Part shown: piece after piece, positions 49,421 through 58,022 of the stretch
How positions within the stretch are numbered: the first letter of the stretch is position 1
Layout of the letters: the number at the start of each line of letters is the position of its first letter
Notes under the pieces: model-generated
The model's input: the letters and a program-made list of their open reading frames with translations, nothing else
Database searches by the model: none
Told to the model about the DNA's origin: nothing
Translations under genes and position numbers: made by a program
Source of the DNA: Chryseosolibacter sp035628595
GTDB lineage: Bacteria > Bacteroidota > Bacteroidia > Cytophagales > Cyclobacteriaceae
Direction of reading: 5' to 3'
Length of the DNA stretch: 64,000 nt
Assembly: GCA_035628595.1 (NCBI GenBank)
Contig: DASPJN010000138.1
Span: 1-64,000 of the forward strand

Positions 49421-49666
49421 ATGAAAAAAGGCATTCATCCTGAGTACAGAGACGTGGTTTTCTGGGATACTTCAAGCGACACGAAGTTCAAGAGCCGTTC
49501 TACGCAAAATCCTAAAGAAACGGTTAAGTGGGAAGATGGGAAAGAATATCCTGTGATCAAGGTTGAAGTGAGCTCTGCTTCTCATCCATTCTTTACCGGC
49601 AAGAAACTGTTTGTTGATACAGCAGGCCGTGTTGAGAAGTTTAAGAACAAATACAAGAAAGCTTAA
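49421..49666 (+). CDS. rpmE2: 50S ribosomal protein L31 type B
   Basis: 81 aa, MKKGIHPEYRDVVFWDTSSD at the start and HPFFTGKKLFVDTAGRVEKF near the end, the full pattern of type B L31 that lacks the zinc-binding cysteines of type A. It stands alone with a strong promoter and a terminator. Confidence 0.97.
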   Translation: MKKGIHPEYRDVVFWDTSSDTKFKSRSTQNPKETVKWEDGKEYPVIKVEVSSASHPFFTGKKLFVDTAGRVEKFKNKYKKA

Positions 49667-49688
49667 TTACTCTTCTATAAGCACTGTG

Positions 49689-49717
49689 AAAAGGTCTTCG
49701 TCCTGAAGACCTTTTTT
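49689..49717 (+). terminator. Terminator of rpmE2
   Basis: AAAAGGTCTTC pairs with GAAGACCTTTT (11 bp) across a 5-base loop, followed by T. Confidence 0.9.
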
Positions 49718-49793
49718 ATTTTTCAGACATGGCTGTTCTGAAAATAATGCAATAATCTTCTCATTGTTTGGATACCAATCCTATTTTTGGAAC

Positions 49794-50972
49794 ATGAACG
49801 TAATCCTCTTCGATGATCCGGTGATCCGGCTTGATCTGCTCCCTTTTACATTCACTCGCCCTGTAGCTGCAATCCGGACAGGTATCCTTACGATTTCAGA
49901 GAAGTGGGAAAAATGGCTTGGTACAAAACCTTCTTATCAAACACAGGATTACCTTCAACGAAAATTTTCTTCATCAATAAAAGACGCGAACCTGCTAATC
50001 AACGGTGCCGTTTGTCCCGACGAAAAACTGGTTGAAGCCATCAGGCTGCTTGCACCCGGAACGTTCCTTGTTAAAGGAAGCTTACTCATCGCTGCAAGTA
50101 ATCCTACTACAGAAATGAATAACGCAAACACACGCGAGTATTCAAATTCTATTACACTAATTGACAAACCCTGGAAGATTTTTTCAGAGAATGGTAATCA
50201 AATAAGAATTGATTTTGATTTGATCACAAAGGGACGGAATTCTGCCGGAATTTCCGACAAGTACACGATCGTGTATGCTGACGAAAATGTTTTTGTCGAG
50301 GAAGGCGGCTCTATCCGTGCCGCGGTAATCAACGCCGAAAATGGCCCCGTGTATCTCGGGAAAAATACGATCATCCAGGAAGGTTCGCTTATTCGCGGGC
50401 CGTTTGCTTTGGGTGAAGGAAGTCAGCTGAGCATGGGCTCGAAAATGCGCGGCGATGTGAGCATAGGACCGTATTGCAAGGTCGGCGGAGAAGTCAGTAC
50501 CTCAGTATTGTTCGCCTATAGCAACAAAAGTCACGATGGATTTCTTGGTAACTCGGTTCTTGGCGAATGGTGTAATCTTGGAGCCGACACGAACACTTCG
50601 AATCTGAAAAATAATTATGACCATGTGAAGCTGTGGCGGCACGCGACTGAAAAATTTGAAAGCACCGGTCTGCAATTCTGTGGACTCATGATGGGCGATC
50701 ACAGCAAGTGCAGTATTAACACAATGTTCAATACCGGTACCGTTGTGGATGTGTCATCAAATATTTTCGGAGAAGGATTCCCGAGAAATTACGTTCCGTC
50801 CTTTTCCTGGGGCGGTACCAGCGGCTTTTCGACATATCAATTTGAAAAAGCTGCAGAAACTGTAACCCGCGTGATGGGAAGGAGAAACATACCTTTTGAT
50901 GATGTCGAACGCGATATATTGCTGCACGTTTTTCAATTGACACGTCAGCAACGTACATGGGAGAAAAAATAA
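49794..50972 (+). CDS. GlmU-like putative sugar nucleotidyltransferase
   Basis: 392 aa from the ATG at 49794. The N-terminal part (MNVILFDDPVIRLDLLPFTF, TRPVAAIRTG) is the degenerate nucleotidyltransferase domain seen in Bacteroidota GlmU-family proteins; the C-terminal half is a left-handed beta helix with hexad repeats (GPVYLGKNTIIQEGSLIRGP, KMRGDVSIGPYCKVGGEVST). The canonical GxGxRM pyrophosphorylase loop is missing, so its true substrate is uncertain. The stop lies 1 base before the next start codon, so it is cotranscribed with holB. Confidence 0.88.
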   Translation: MNVILFDDPVIRLDLLPFTFTRPVAAIRTGILTISEKWEKWLGTKPSYQTQDYLQRKFSSSIKDANLLINGAVCPDEKLVEAIRLLAPGTFLVKGSLLIAASNPTTEMNNANTREYSNSITLIDKPWKIFSENGNQIRIDFDLITKGRNSAGISDKYTIVYADENVFVEEGGSIRAAVINAENGPVYLGKNTIIQEGSLIRGPFALGEGSQLSMGSKMRGDVSIGPYCKVGGEVSTSVLFAYSNKSHDGFLGNSVLGEWCNLGADTNTSNLKNNYDHVKLWRHATEKFESTGLQFCGLMMGDHSKCSINTMFNTGTVVDVSSNIFGEGFPRNYVPSFSWGGTSGFSTYQFEKAAETVTRVMGRRNIPFDDVERDILLHVFQLTRQQRTWEKK

Positions 50973-50973
50973 A

Positions 50974-52107
50974 ATGAAATTCGCAGATATACCTGGTCTT
51001 GCTTCAACAAAAAAGCTTCTAACCGAGGCCGCAACGAACAACCACGCTGCACATGCGCAATTGTTTGTTGGCACGGATGGGGTTTTGAATTTACCAATGG
51101 CGTTGGCGTATGCGACCTATCTGCACTGTGAAAACGCGGGGCCGGACGATGCCTGTGGAATCTGCGCAGCGTGCTCGAAGAATAACAAGTTCATTCACCC
51201 GGATACACATTTTGTTTTTCCACTGAGTAACATCAAAAATGATAAAGACGAAGAGCGATTCAAATCTGAGATTCGGAAACAGTGGCGTAGCTTTCTTCTG
51301 GAACAGCCATTCGGCACGCTCGACGACTGGACGAATTATTATGGAGGGGAAGACAAGCAAGCTTTGATCTCCCGGGAAGAAAGCAGGGAGATTATCAAAA
51401 CACTCTCACTAAAACCTTTCGAGAGTAAAAATAAAGTAATGATCATCTGGCAGCCCGAACTCATGCATCCGTCTGCTGCCAACGGGATCCTGAAGATCCT
51501 TGAGGAACCACCGGCGCATACGTTCTTCATCCTTGTAACGAATGCTGCGGACAAACTGTTGCCGACTATTATATCAAGAACGCAGATCGTAACAGTTCCG
51601 CTGCTCACCGATGAAGATATCAACACCTATCTCACCGAAAATAAAGGCGTCGATCAGAAAAAGAACGATAAGATCGTACAGTTAGCGGATGGCAACCTGA
51701 ACTTTGCTCTCAAACTCGTCGAAAAAGAAGAGGATAACAACGCCGTTCGTTTTACTGAATGGATGCGCGCGTGTTACAAACATAATTATGGCCTGCTTGT
51801 CGCAATGGCGGAAGATTACCACGGCATGGATAAGCTATCGCAGCGAAATATGATGGCCTACAGCATCAACATGATGCGGGAAACGCTCCTTCACACTTCC
51901 GCTGCCGGCAGTTTAAACCGAACACGCGGCGAAGAATTGAAGTTTATCCAGGATTTCAGCAGAGTCATGGACCTGGAGAAAGTTGACGAATCATTCCGAT
52001 TGATGAATGATGCAACTTATTTCCTGGAAAGAAATGGAAGTGCTAAAATGATTTTCCTGGACCTCTCGTTGAAGATCGCGAAAGCGCTTAACCCGATTTA
52101 CAACTGA
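50974..52107 (+). CDS. holB: DNA polymerase III subunit delta-prime
   Basis: 377 aa of the clamp-loader AAA+ family. The N-terminus (FADIPGLASTKKLLTEAATN) and a zinc site with CENAGPDDACGICAAC are typical; Walker A is degenerate (FVGTDGVLNLPMA), as in delta-prime, which does not hydrolyse ATP. The arginine-finger-like SRTQIV and HPSAANGILKILEEPPAHTF complete the pattern. It opens a row of genes on the same strand (hemC, cyclophilin, RmlD-like). Confidence 0.93.
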   Translation: MKFADIPGLASTKKLLTEAATNNHAAHAQLFVGTDGVLNLPMALAYATYLHCENAGPDDACGICAACSKNNKFIHPDTHFVFPLSNIKNDKDEERFKSEIRKQWRSFLLEQPFGTLDDWTNYYGGEDKQALISREESREIIKTLSLKPFESKNKVMIIWQPELMHPSAANGILKILEEPPAHTFFILVTNAADKLLPTIISRTQIVTVPLLTDEDINTYLTENKGVDQKKNDKIVQLADGNLNFALKLVEKEEDNNAVRFTEWMRACYKHNYGLLVAMAEDYHGMDKLSQRNMMAYSINMMRETLLHTSAAGSLNRTRGEELKFIQDFSRVMDLEKVDESFRLMNDATYFLERNGSAKMIFLDLSLKIAKALNPIYN

Positions 52108-52120
52108 CCAACTAAACGTC

Positions 52121-53056
52121 ATGAATAAGACCATTCGTATCGGAACCCGCGGAAGCAAGCTTGCCTTATGGCAGGCCAATCATGTTGCGAGCCTCATCAA
52201 CGCATCAGGATACCGCACTGAGATCATCCCGATTGACACGAAGGGTGATAAAATGCTTGATGTCTCCATTGCGAAGATCGGCAGCAAGGGTGTTTTCACA
52301 GAGGAGATCGAAGACAAACTATTGGATGGATCCATCGATATCGCTGTTCACAGCGCAAAAGACCTTGCATCAACGATGAGCGATGAGCTTGAGCTCATTG
52401 CTTTCACCGAGAGAGAAATTGTAAACGATGTTGTTGTCAGTAACAAAAGAAATATTTCCCTGAAAGATACAGGCATTCGCATCGGCACTTCCTCGACCCG
52501 ACGAGTCGCTTTCGTAAAACACTATTATCCACAGGCGCAAACGGTTTCCATACGTGGCAATCTTCAAACGCGGGTCAGCAAATTGGAGGCAGGGGAATGT
52601 GATGCGCTTATCCTCGCATATGCAGGCGTGCATCGCATGGGCTACGATCACATGATTGTCGAAAAAATTGAAACAAGTTATTTCGTCCCACCTGTCGGCC
52701 AGGGAAGCGTTGCCGTTCAATGTCACAAAAAGTTGAGCTTTGATAAGAAAGAAGTCATAGAACGGTGGGTAAATCACCCTGAAACCGAGGCGTGTATTCG
52801 CGCTGAACGCGCCTTCCTGAAACAACTTGAAGGCGGATGCAGCATCCCGTCGTTCGGCTATGCCTGGCTCGAAGAAAATAAGATCACATTAAAAGCAGGA
52901 ATTATTTCACTCGACGGCCAGCAGGTCATTAAGTCGAAACACACGGCTGATATCGAGGACGCCAAAGAGCTTGGCAAAAGCACGGCACAGGAAATCATTG
53001 TTAATGGCGGCGCTAAAATTCTAAATGATATTAGAAACGCAATTCGTGTAGATTGA
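52121..53056 (+). CDS. hemC: Hydroxymethylbilane synthase
   Basis: 311 aa, third step of tetrapyrrole synthesis (porphobilinogen to hydroxymethylbilane). It begins IRIGTRGSKLALWQANHVAS, has GVFTEEIEDKLLDGSIDIAV-HSAKDL, and RIGTSSTRRVAF. The cofactor-binding cysteine is in LEGGCSIPSFGY. It begins 13 bases after holB. No other heme gene is adjacent. Confidence 0.96.
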   Translation: MNKTIRIGTRGSKLALWQANHVASLINASGYRTEIIPIDTKGDKMLDVSIAKIGSKGVFTEEIEDKLLDGSIDIAVHSAKDLASTMSDELELIAFTEREIVNDVVVSNKRNISLKDTGIRIGTSSTRRVAFVKHYYPQAQTVSIRGNLQTRVSKLEAGECDALILAYAGVHRMGYDHMIVEKIETSYFVPPVGQGSVAVQCHKKLSFDKKEVIERWVNHPETEACIRAERAFLKQLEGGCSIPSFGYAWLEENKITLKAGIISLDGQQVIKSKHTADIEDAKELGKSTAQEIIVNGGAKILNDIRNAIRVD

Positions 53057-53065
53057 TCTCAGATT

Positions 53066-53953
53066 ATGATGAAGGTTCTGTTAACACTGCTTGTATTCAT
53101 TACATTTTCTCATTTGGCTGTCGCTCAAAAGAAAGATTTTGTCGTTACCATCCAGACAAGGTTCGGTGACATGATTGTGCTTCTTCACGATGAAACGCCC
53201 CAGCATAAAGCAAATTTCATCAAGCTTGCGAAAGAACACTATTACGATAGCCTTTTATTTCATCGTGTGATCAGCGATTTTATGATACAGGGTGGCGACC
53301 CGGAATCAAAAAGAGCAAAGAGCGGTGAGAGACTCGGAAACGGTGGCCCGGGCTATACGGTTCCAGCTGAATTTAATCCAAAATTCTTTCACGAAAAAGG
53401 CGCACTGGCAGCAGCGCGTATGGGAGACAATGCCAATCCGACAAAAGCAAGTAGTGGAAGCCAGTTTTATATTGTTCAGGGTAAGAAATTTTCAGAAATC
53501 CAACTTCGGATTGATCAGCAAAAATTAAATACAGCGCTTCTGAAATTTCGCCAGATACCAGAAAACAAAGCTCACGTTGATTCACTGAATGCGTATAGCA
53601 GCTCAAAGGACAATGCAGCGTACGAAGATTACATTAAGAAAATAGTGCCTCTTATTGAGAGTCAGCAACAAGTTAGTCTGAAGAAAGAAATAATACCTTC
53701 AGAAGAAGTTGTCAAAGCTTACACCACTGTGGGCGGAACGCCGCACCTTGACGGAAGCTACACAGTGTTCGGCAAGGTGATTAAAGGAATCGAGGTGTTA
53801 GATAAAATCGCGACAGTACCGGTCGACAGAAGTCACAGGCCCCTCGAGGATATCAAGATGATGATTTCAGTTGATGAGCTTCCAAAAAAGAAAATCGAGA
53901 AACGTTATGGATTCAAATATCCTGCGAAGGAAAAAATAAAGAAAAAGAAATAG
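53066..53953 (+). CDS. Secreted cyclophilin-type peptidyl-prolyl isomerase
   Basis: 295 aa with a signal peptide (LLTLLVFITFSHLAVAQ). The isomerase core is FHRVISDFMIQGGDPESK, GNGGPGYTVPAEF, ALAAARMGDNANPTKASSGS-QFYIV, and the end VFGKVIKGIEVLDKIATVPV. An insertion of about 75 helical residues (about 150-225) lies between the QFYIV strand and the GTPHLDGSYTVFG part, as in many Bacteroidota periplasmic cyclophilins. The stop codon overlaps the next GTG start by one base. Confidence 0.93.
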   Translation: MMKVLLTLLVFITFSHLAVAQKKDFVVTIQTRFGDMIVLLHDETPQHKANFIKLAKEHYYDSLLFHRVISDFMIQGGDPESKRAKSGERLGNGGPGYTVPAEFNPKFFHEKGALAAARMGDNANPTKASSGSQFYIVQGKKFSEIQLRIDQQKLNTALLKFRQIPENKAHVDSLNAYSSSKDNAAYEDYIKKIVPLIESQQQVSLKKEIIPSEEVVKAYTTVGGTPHLDGSYTVFGKVIKGIEVLDKIATVPVDRSHRPLEDIKMMISVDELPKKKIEKRYGFKYPAKEKIKKKK

Positions 53954-54852
53954 TGCTTCGGATCCTTGTTACCGGCTCCAATGGATTACTCGGACAAAAG
54001 CTTTCAAAAGTAATTCAATCCAGTAATGATGCGTACCTGATCGCTACAGGGCGCAAGCTGTCTGCTATTCAAATCGACCGCGGCGAGTTTCATTTACTTG
54101 ATATCACCCGAAAGTCAGAATTTGAAAACGCAATCTCGCTAACGCGTCCTGATGTGATCATCAACACTGCCGCATTGACGATGGTTGATGAGTGCGAGAA
54201 AAACCGTGACGTGTGCTGGGAAGCGAATGTCTCATCCGTCCAAAACCTTGCTTCGCTTTGCGAAAAACATCAGGTACATCTTGTTCATCTGTCAACAGAC
54301 TTTGTTTTTGATGGAAGTCATGGCCCGCTCGACGAGGAAGCAGTACCATCGCCTGTCAATTTCTATGGAGAATCAAAGCTTGAGGGTGAAAGCATAATCC
54401 AAAAGATGAAGGCAGAATGGTGTATCATCAGGACTGTTCTGGTCTATGGCATCACCGAAGACATGAGTCGCTCAAACATTGTCCTTTGGGTAAAGAAGTC
54501 ATTGGAAGACAAGAAAGCAATTCGTGTAGTGAATGACCAGTTCAGAACTCCCACCCTTGCCGAGGACCTGGCGATGGGATGTTTCCTCGCTGCAACCAAA
54601 AAAGCCAAAGGGATCTTTCACATTTCTGGCAATGAGCTTATGACGCCGTATGAACTGGCTGTACGCACTGCTGAATTTTTTGAACTTGATAAATCGCTCA
54701 TTCACCCAACTGATTCAGCGTCGTTGCAACAACCAGCGCAGCGTCCCGCTAAAACCGGATTTCTTATCGGCAAAGCACAACGTGAGCTGGGCTTTCAACC
54801 GAGAACTTTTCATGAAGGTTTGGCCTTGTTACGCGGACAAATGAAACCTTAG
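53953..54852 (+). CDS. RmlD-like NAD(P)-dependent reductase
   Basis: 299 aa starting with GTG. Extended short-chain dehydrogenase of the dTDP-4-dehydrorhamnose reductase group: nucleotide-binding VTGSNGLLGQKL, then DVIINTAALTMVDECEKN, STDFVFDGSHGPLDE, and the catalytic YGESKLEGE (Tyr-x3-Lys). It reduces a keto sugar nucleotide or is a related reductase; rhamnose genes are not adjacent. It converges with and overlaps the permease gene by 4 bases. Confidence 0.9.
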   Translation: MLRILVTGSNGLLGQKLSKVIQSSNDAYLIATGRKLSAIQIDRGEFHLLDITRKSEFENAISLTRPDVIINTAALTMVDECEKNRDVCWEANVSSVQNLASLCEKHQVHLVHLSTDFVFDGSHGPLDEEAVPSPVNFYGESKLEGESIIQKMKAEWCIIRTVLVYGITEDMSRSNIVLWVKKSLEDKKAIRVVNDQFRTPTLAEDLAMGCFLAATKKAKGIFHISGNELMTPYELAVRTAEFFELDKSLIHPTDSASLQQPAQRPAKTGFLIGKAQRELGFQPRTFHEGLALLRGQMKP

Positions 54853-56282
54853 CTTTCTTTCGGTCTCGACTTACCTTTAAGCGCAATGAAGTAAAGTGGA
54901 ATTCCAATTAGCGTTATGATCAGGCCCGGCCATGTATAGTTCGGCTTATAGATGATCAATAAAACGCAGAAGGCTATTCCCATAAGAATATAGAGGCCGG
55001 GTAATACAGGATATAAGAACGCTTTGTATGGGCGTTCGGCATCGGGACGTTTTACGCGCAGGATAAAAATCCCGCCAATCGTCAACGCATAGAACATCAC
55101 CACAACGAATGAAATCATATCGAGCAGATTGCCATACTCGCCACTGAGACACAACAGGGAGGCAACCAAACATTGCGACCACAAGGCCCATTGCGGAACT
55201 GAGTTTTTATTGAGTTCTCCTGCCTGACGAAAAAATAAGCCATCTTTCGCCATTGTGTAATAAACGCGTGCTCCCGCCAGAATCAAACCGTTATTGCACC
55301 CAAAAGTCGAAATCATGATCAGTATTGCGATGATAAATTTTCCGGCGTCTCCGAATATTTGATTTGCCGCTGATATTGCAAGGCGATCAGCCTGTGGAAA
55401 AGCGATGCCATCTAAAGGGAGAACGTACAGGTACATCAGGTTGGTGGTCACATACAAAATCGTGACAATGAGTGTACCCAGGAATAAACTCAAACCTATA
55501 TTGCGTTTCGGATTTTTAATCTCTCCCGCAATGAACGTTACATTGTTCCACGCATCACTGCTAAAAAGGGAGCCCGTCATCGCTGCAGCGATGGCACCAA
55601 GGAGCGCTACACCGCCAATCTCCACCCAACCCGTTGCAACCTTTCCAGCACCATCTGCACCGAGATCCTGTGTTGCATTAAAACCAGTCGACCAGTTCTG
55701 TGCCCAATAACTTTGATCGACAAGCAAAAAACCGAAAGCAATCAGACCGAACAATGCAAAGAGCTTGGACACCGTAAACACGCTTTGGATGATCTTTCCT
55801 TCTTTCACTCCGCGTGTATTGACATAGGTCAGTAAGACGATCGTAATTATCGCCGTAAGCTGCGCCGCCGAAACGTTAATAATACCAAGAGAGAACAATC
55901 CATTGGATTCACTCATCCATGGGAAGAGATAAGCGGAGAATCGGGCGAACGCGACACCAACAGCTGCAATGGTTGCTGTTTGAATGATCGCAAAAAAGCT
56001 CCAGCCGTAGAGAAATCCAACGAGGGGGTTATACGCCTCTTTCAGATAAACGTATTGACCGCCAGCTTTCGGAAACATACCGCTTAGCTCACCATAACTG
56101 ACTGCCGCTGTAATAGTCATGAATCCGGTTATCAGCCAAACACCAACTAACCATCCCGAACTTCCAACATTGCGTACAATATCGGCGCTAACAATAAAGA
56201 TCCCGGAGCCGATCATCGATCCGGCTACGATCATCGTTGCATCCCATAAACCAAGGACGGGCTTAAATTTCGTTTCGCTCAT
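54849..56282 (-). CDS. APC-family amino-acid permease
   Basis: 477 aa, twelve membrane helices. The first helix has the APC substrate-binding motif MIVAGSMIGSGIFIVSADIV; GELSGMFPKAGGQYVYLKEA follows, and SLFSSDAWNNVTFIAGEIKNPKRN in two parts (helix 6 to loop 7) is typical of the APC/LAT subgroup. It is likely an amino-acid transporter or exchanger at the inner membrane; the substrate is unknown. It starts 17 bases after the phosphatase stop, so the two are probably cotranscribed. Confidence 0.92.
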   Translation of the reverse strand: MSETKFKPVLGLWDATMIVAGSMIGSGIFIVSADIVRNVGSSGWLVGVWLITGFMTITAAVSYGELSGMFPKAGGQYVYLKEAYNPLVGFLYGWSFFAIIQTATIAAVGVAFARFSAYLFPWMSESNGLFSLGIINVSAAQLTAIITIVLLTYVNTRGVKEGKIIQSVFTVSKLFALFGLIAFGFLLVDQSYWAQNWSTGFNATQDLGADGAGKVATGWVEIGGVALLGAIAAAMTGSLFSSDAWNNVTFIAGEIKNPKRNIGLSLFLGTLIVTILYVTTNLMYLYVLPLDGIAFPQADRLAISAANQIFGDAGKFIIAILIMISTFGCNNGLILAGARVYYTMAKDGLFFRQAGELNKNSVPQWALWSQCLVASLLCLSGEYGNLLDMISFVVVMFYALTIGGIFILRVKRPDAERPYKAFLYPVLPGLYILMGIAFCVLLIIYKPNYTWPGLIITLIGIPLYFIALKGKSRPKES

Positions 56283-56299
56283 TGATGGGTAATGTAAGG

Positions 56300-57952
56300 C
56301 TAGTCTTCAAATAATTCCTGAATTGGTTGGCCGGTAGCGCCGCTCGGAAATTTAATATTCAACATAACGGACAGGGTCGGCGCAATATCCGTCACAGGAT
56401 GGTAACGAACAGATGAGCCATTCTTAATTCCAGTCCCGAAAAATAACACGGGCACATGCGTGTCGTAAGTGTACGGCGAGCCGTGCGTTGTTCCTGAAAC
56501 CTTGCCCGAATTATACCACCCGGGCTGCAGCACCACGATCATATCCGGAGAGCGTTGTTGGTGATATCCACGAACGACCATCCCCTTGATTCCTCCCTCA
56601 TCATAGTTGCTCTGTCGAACAACAGCTTCTGTATAAACATTCGCAACTCCTTCCTGCGCAAGTAAAAAGTTCGCCACCATCTCGGTTGCTATCATAAAAT
56701 CCACACCTGACGATTTTGGATTCTGTTGAAAAAGCGAATGATCAAGAAACACAGAGGCGCCATCGATATACTCCACTACGTCCTTATCAGGAAAATAAGT
56801 GCGCATGTACTCATTAACGAGCGCTTTGATACGTGATGATCGAAAATACCCAGCAGGCATCCGCATGTCTTTCAAATACTGCGCGACATCTGCAACTGCA
56901 TGGTCGGCGGTAAGGAAAAGGATATAATTCCCCTTACCTACTTTTTGATCAAGTGTTGTTAGCAGGTCTTCAATATTTTTATCAAGTCGCAGATACATGT
57001 CCTGTAGTTCAACCCCGTTGGGTCCTACAGCGTGTCCAAGTATGTCTGTACTTGAAAATGAAACAGTAAGGAAATCCGTTACCTCGTCGGCACCGAGCTT
57101 TTCAGCGTCGATTGTAGTTTTTGCGAGTTCTGTCAGATAATCATTTGCGAAAGGTGTTTCTGGTAGCAAATTAAAATTTGCATTCTTTTTTCTCAATTCT
57201 TTCAGGTCATACGGAAAGGTCCTTTTCTCCATTCCGATCAGACGGTCTTCATATGGAGAATCATCTTTGAACGATTCCGTATACTGTTCAATTGGCAGTA
57301 ATGTATTCCAGACCTTATTGAGGTACTCATCGGCAAGATTACGCTGGTTGAATTTCTCGACCCAGTCAGGAAGTTTGCTCATGTAGTATGTGCTTGTAAT
57401 AACCCGACCGTTTGTGCCGTCATACCAGAAAGCGGCGTCCGCCATGTGCCCGGCAGGTAAAGCTGCACCGCGATCTTTAATTGAGAGACCAAATACTTTA
57501 GACTTGCGCTGCGAATTCAGTTTTAGTTCGTCCGTAATCGTTGAAGAAAGTAAACGCCATGGCGATACCTCGCCTGCGTCGGATGCTGACCCAACCGTTT
57601 TGTGCGATGGATCGCCAACGCAATTCACTTCTTTTCTGAGGCTCTTGTCGTACCAGTCATTTGCAATAATTCCGTGAATGGATGGCGTTGATCCGGTGTA
57701 AATCGATGCATGGCCGGGGCCGGTAATAGTCGGGATATAATTATAATGTGCGTTCTTCAAAACAAAGCCTTCACCCATCAGCCTTTTAAACCCGCCCGTT
57801 CCGAATTTTTCAAAAAAACGGTAAAGGTATTCATGACGCATCTGGTCAACGGTAACACCCACAACAAGACGTGGCCTGTTGCTGACGACATTATCCTGGG
57901 CAAGTAGTGATGATGATGAAAGAGCCAGGATAACGATAAGAAGTTTTCTCAT
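56300..57952 (-). CDS. PafA-like alkaline phosphatase
   Basis: 550 aa with signal peptide (LLIVILALSSSSLLAQ). Alkaline phosphatase superfamily, PafA-type monoesterase: metal ligand Asp36 in VGVTVDQMR, nucleophile Thr in PTITGPGHASIYTGS (75-77), SIKDRGAALPAGHMADAAFW, DILGHAVGPNG and ITADHAVADV for the two metal sites, and HGSPYTYDTHVPVLFFGTGI. Periplasmic, hydrolyses phosphate monoesters regardless of phosphate supply in relatives. First gene of a two-gene unit with the permease. Confidence 0.92.
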   Translation of the reverse strand: MRKLLIVILALSSSSLLAQDNVVSNRPRLVVGVTVDQMRHEYLYRFFEKFGTGGFKRLMGEGFVLKNAHYNYIPTITGPGHASIYTGSTPSIHGIIANDWYDKSLRKEVNCVGDPSHKTVGSASDAGEVSPWRLLSSTITDELKLNSQRKSKVFGLSIKDRGAALPAGHMADAAFWYDGTNGRVITSTYYMSKLPDWVEKFNQRNLADEYLNKVWNTLLPIEQYTESFKDDSPYEDRLIGMEKRTFPYDLKELRKKNANFNLLPETPFANDYLTELAKTTIDAEKLGADEVTDFLTVSFSSTDILGHAVGPNGVELQDMYLRLDKNIEDLLTTLDQKVGKGNYILFLTADHAVADVAQYLKDMRMPAGYFRSSRIKALVNEYMRTYFPDKDVVEYIDGASVFLDHSLFQQNPKSSGVDFMIATEMVANFLLAQEGVANVYTEAVVRQSNYDEGGIKGMVVRGYHQQRSPDMIVVLQPGWYNSGKVSGTTHGSPYTYDTHVPVLFFGTGIKNGSSVRYHPVTDIAPTLSVMLNIKFPSGATGQPIQELFED

Positions 57953-58022
57953 ACTTTTATTGATCTGCCAATATACAGAATTTGCGTATGGCGCGCAGTA
58001 AAATTACAGCATCGGTTATTGC

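Noticed and set aside
49764..49793. TTG start for the GlmU-like gene
   Set aside because: The family start MNVILFDD lies at the ATG 30 bases downstream; the extra residues look unrelated.
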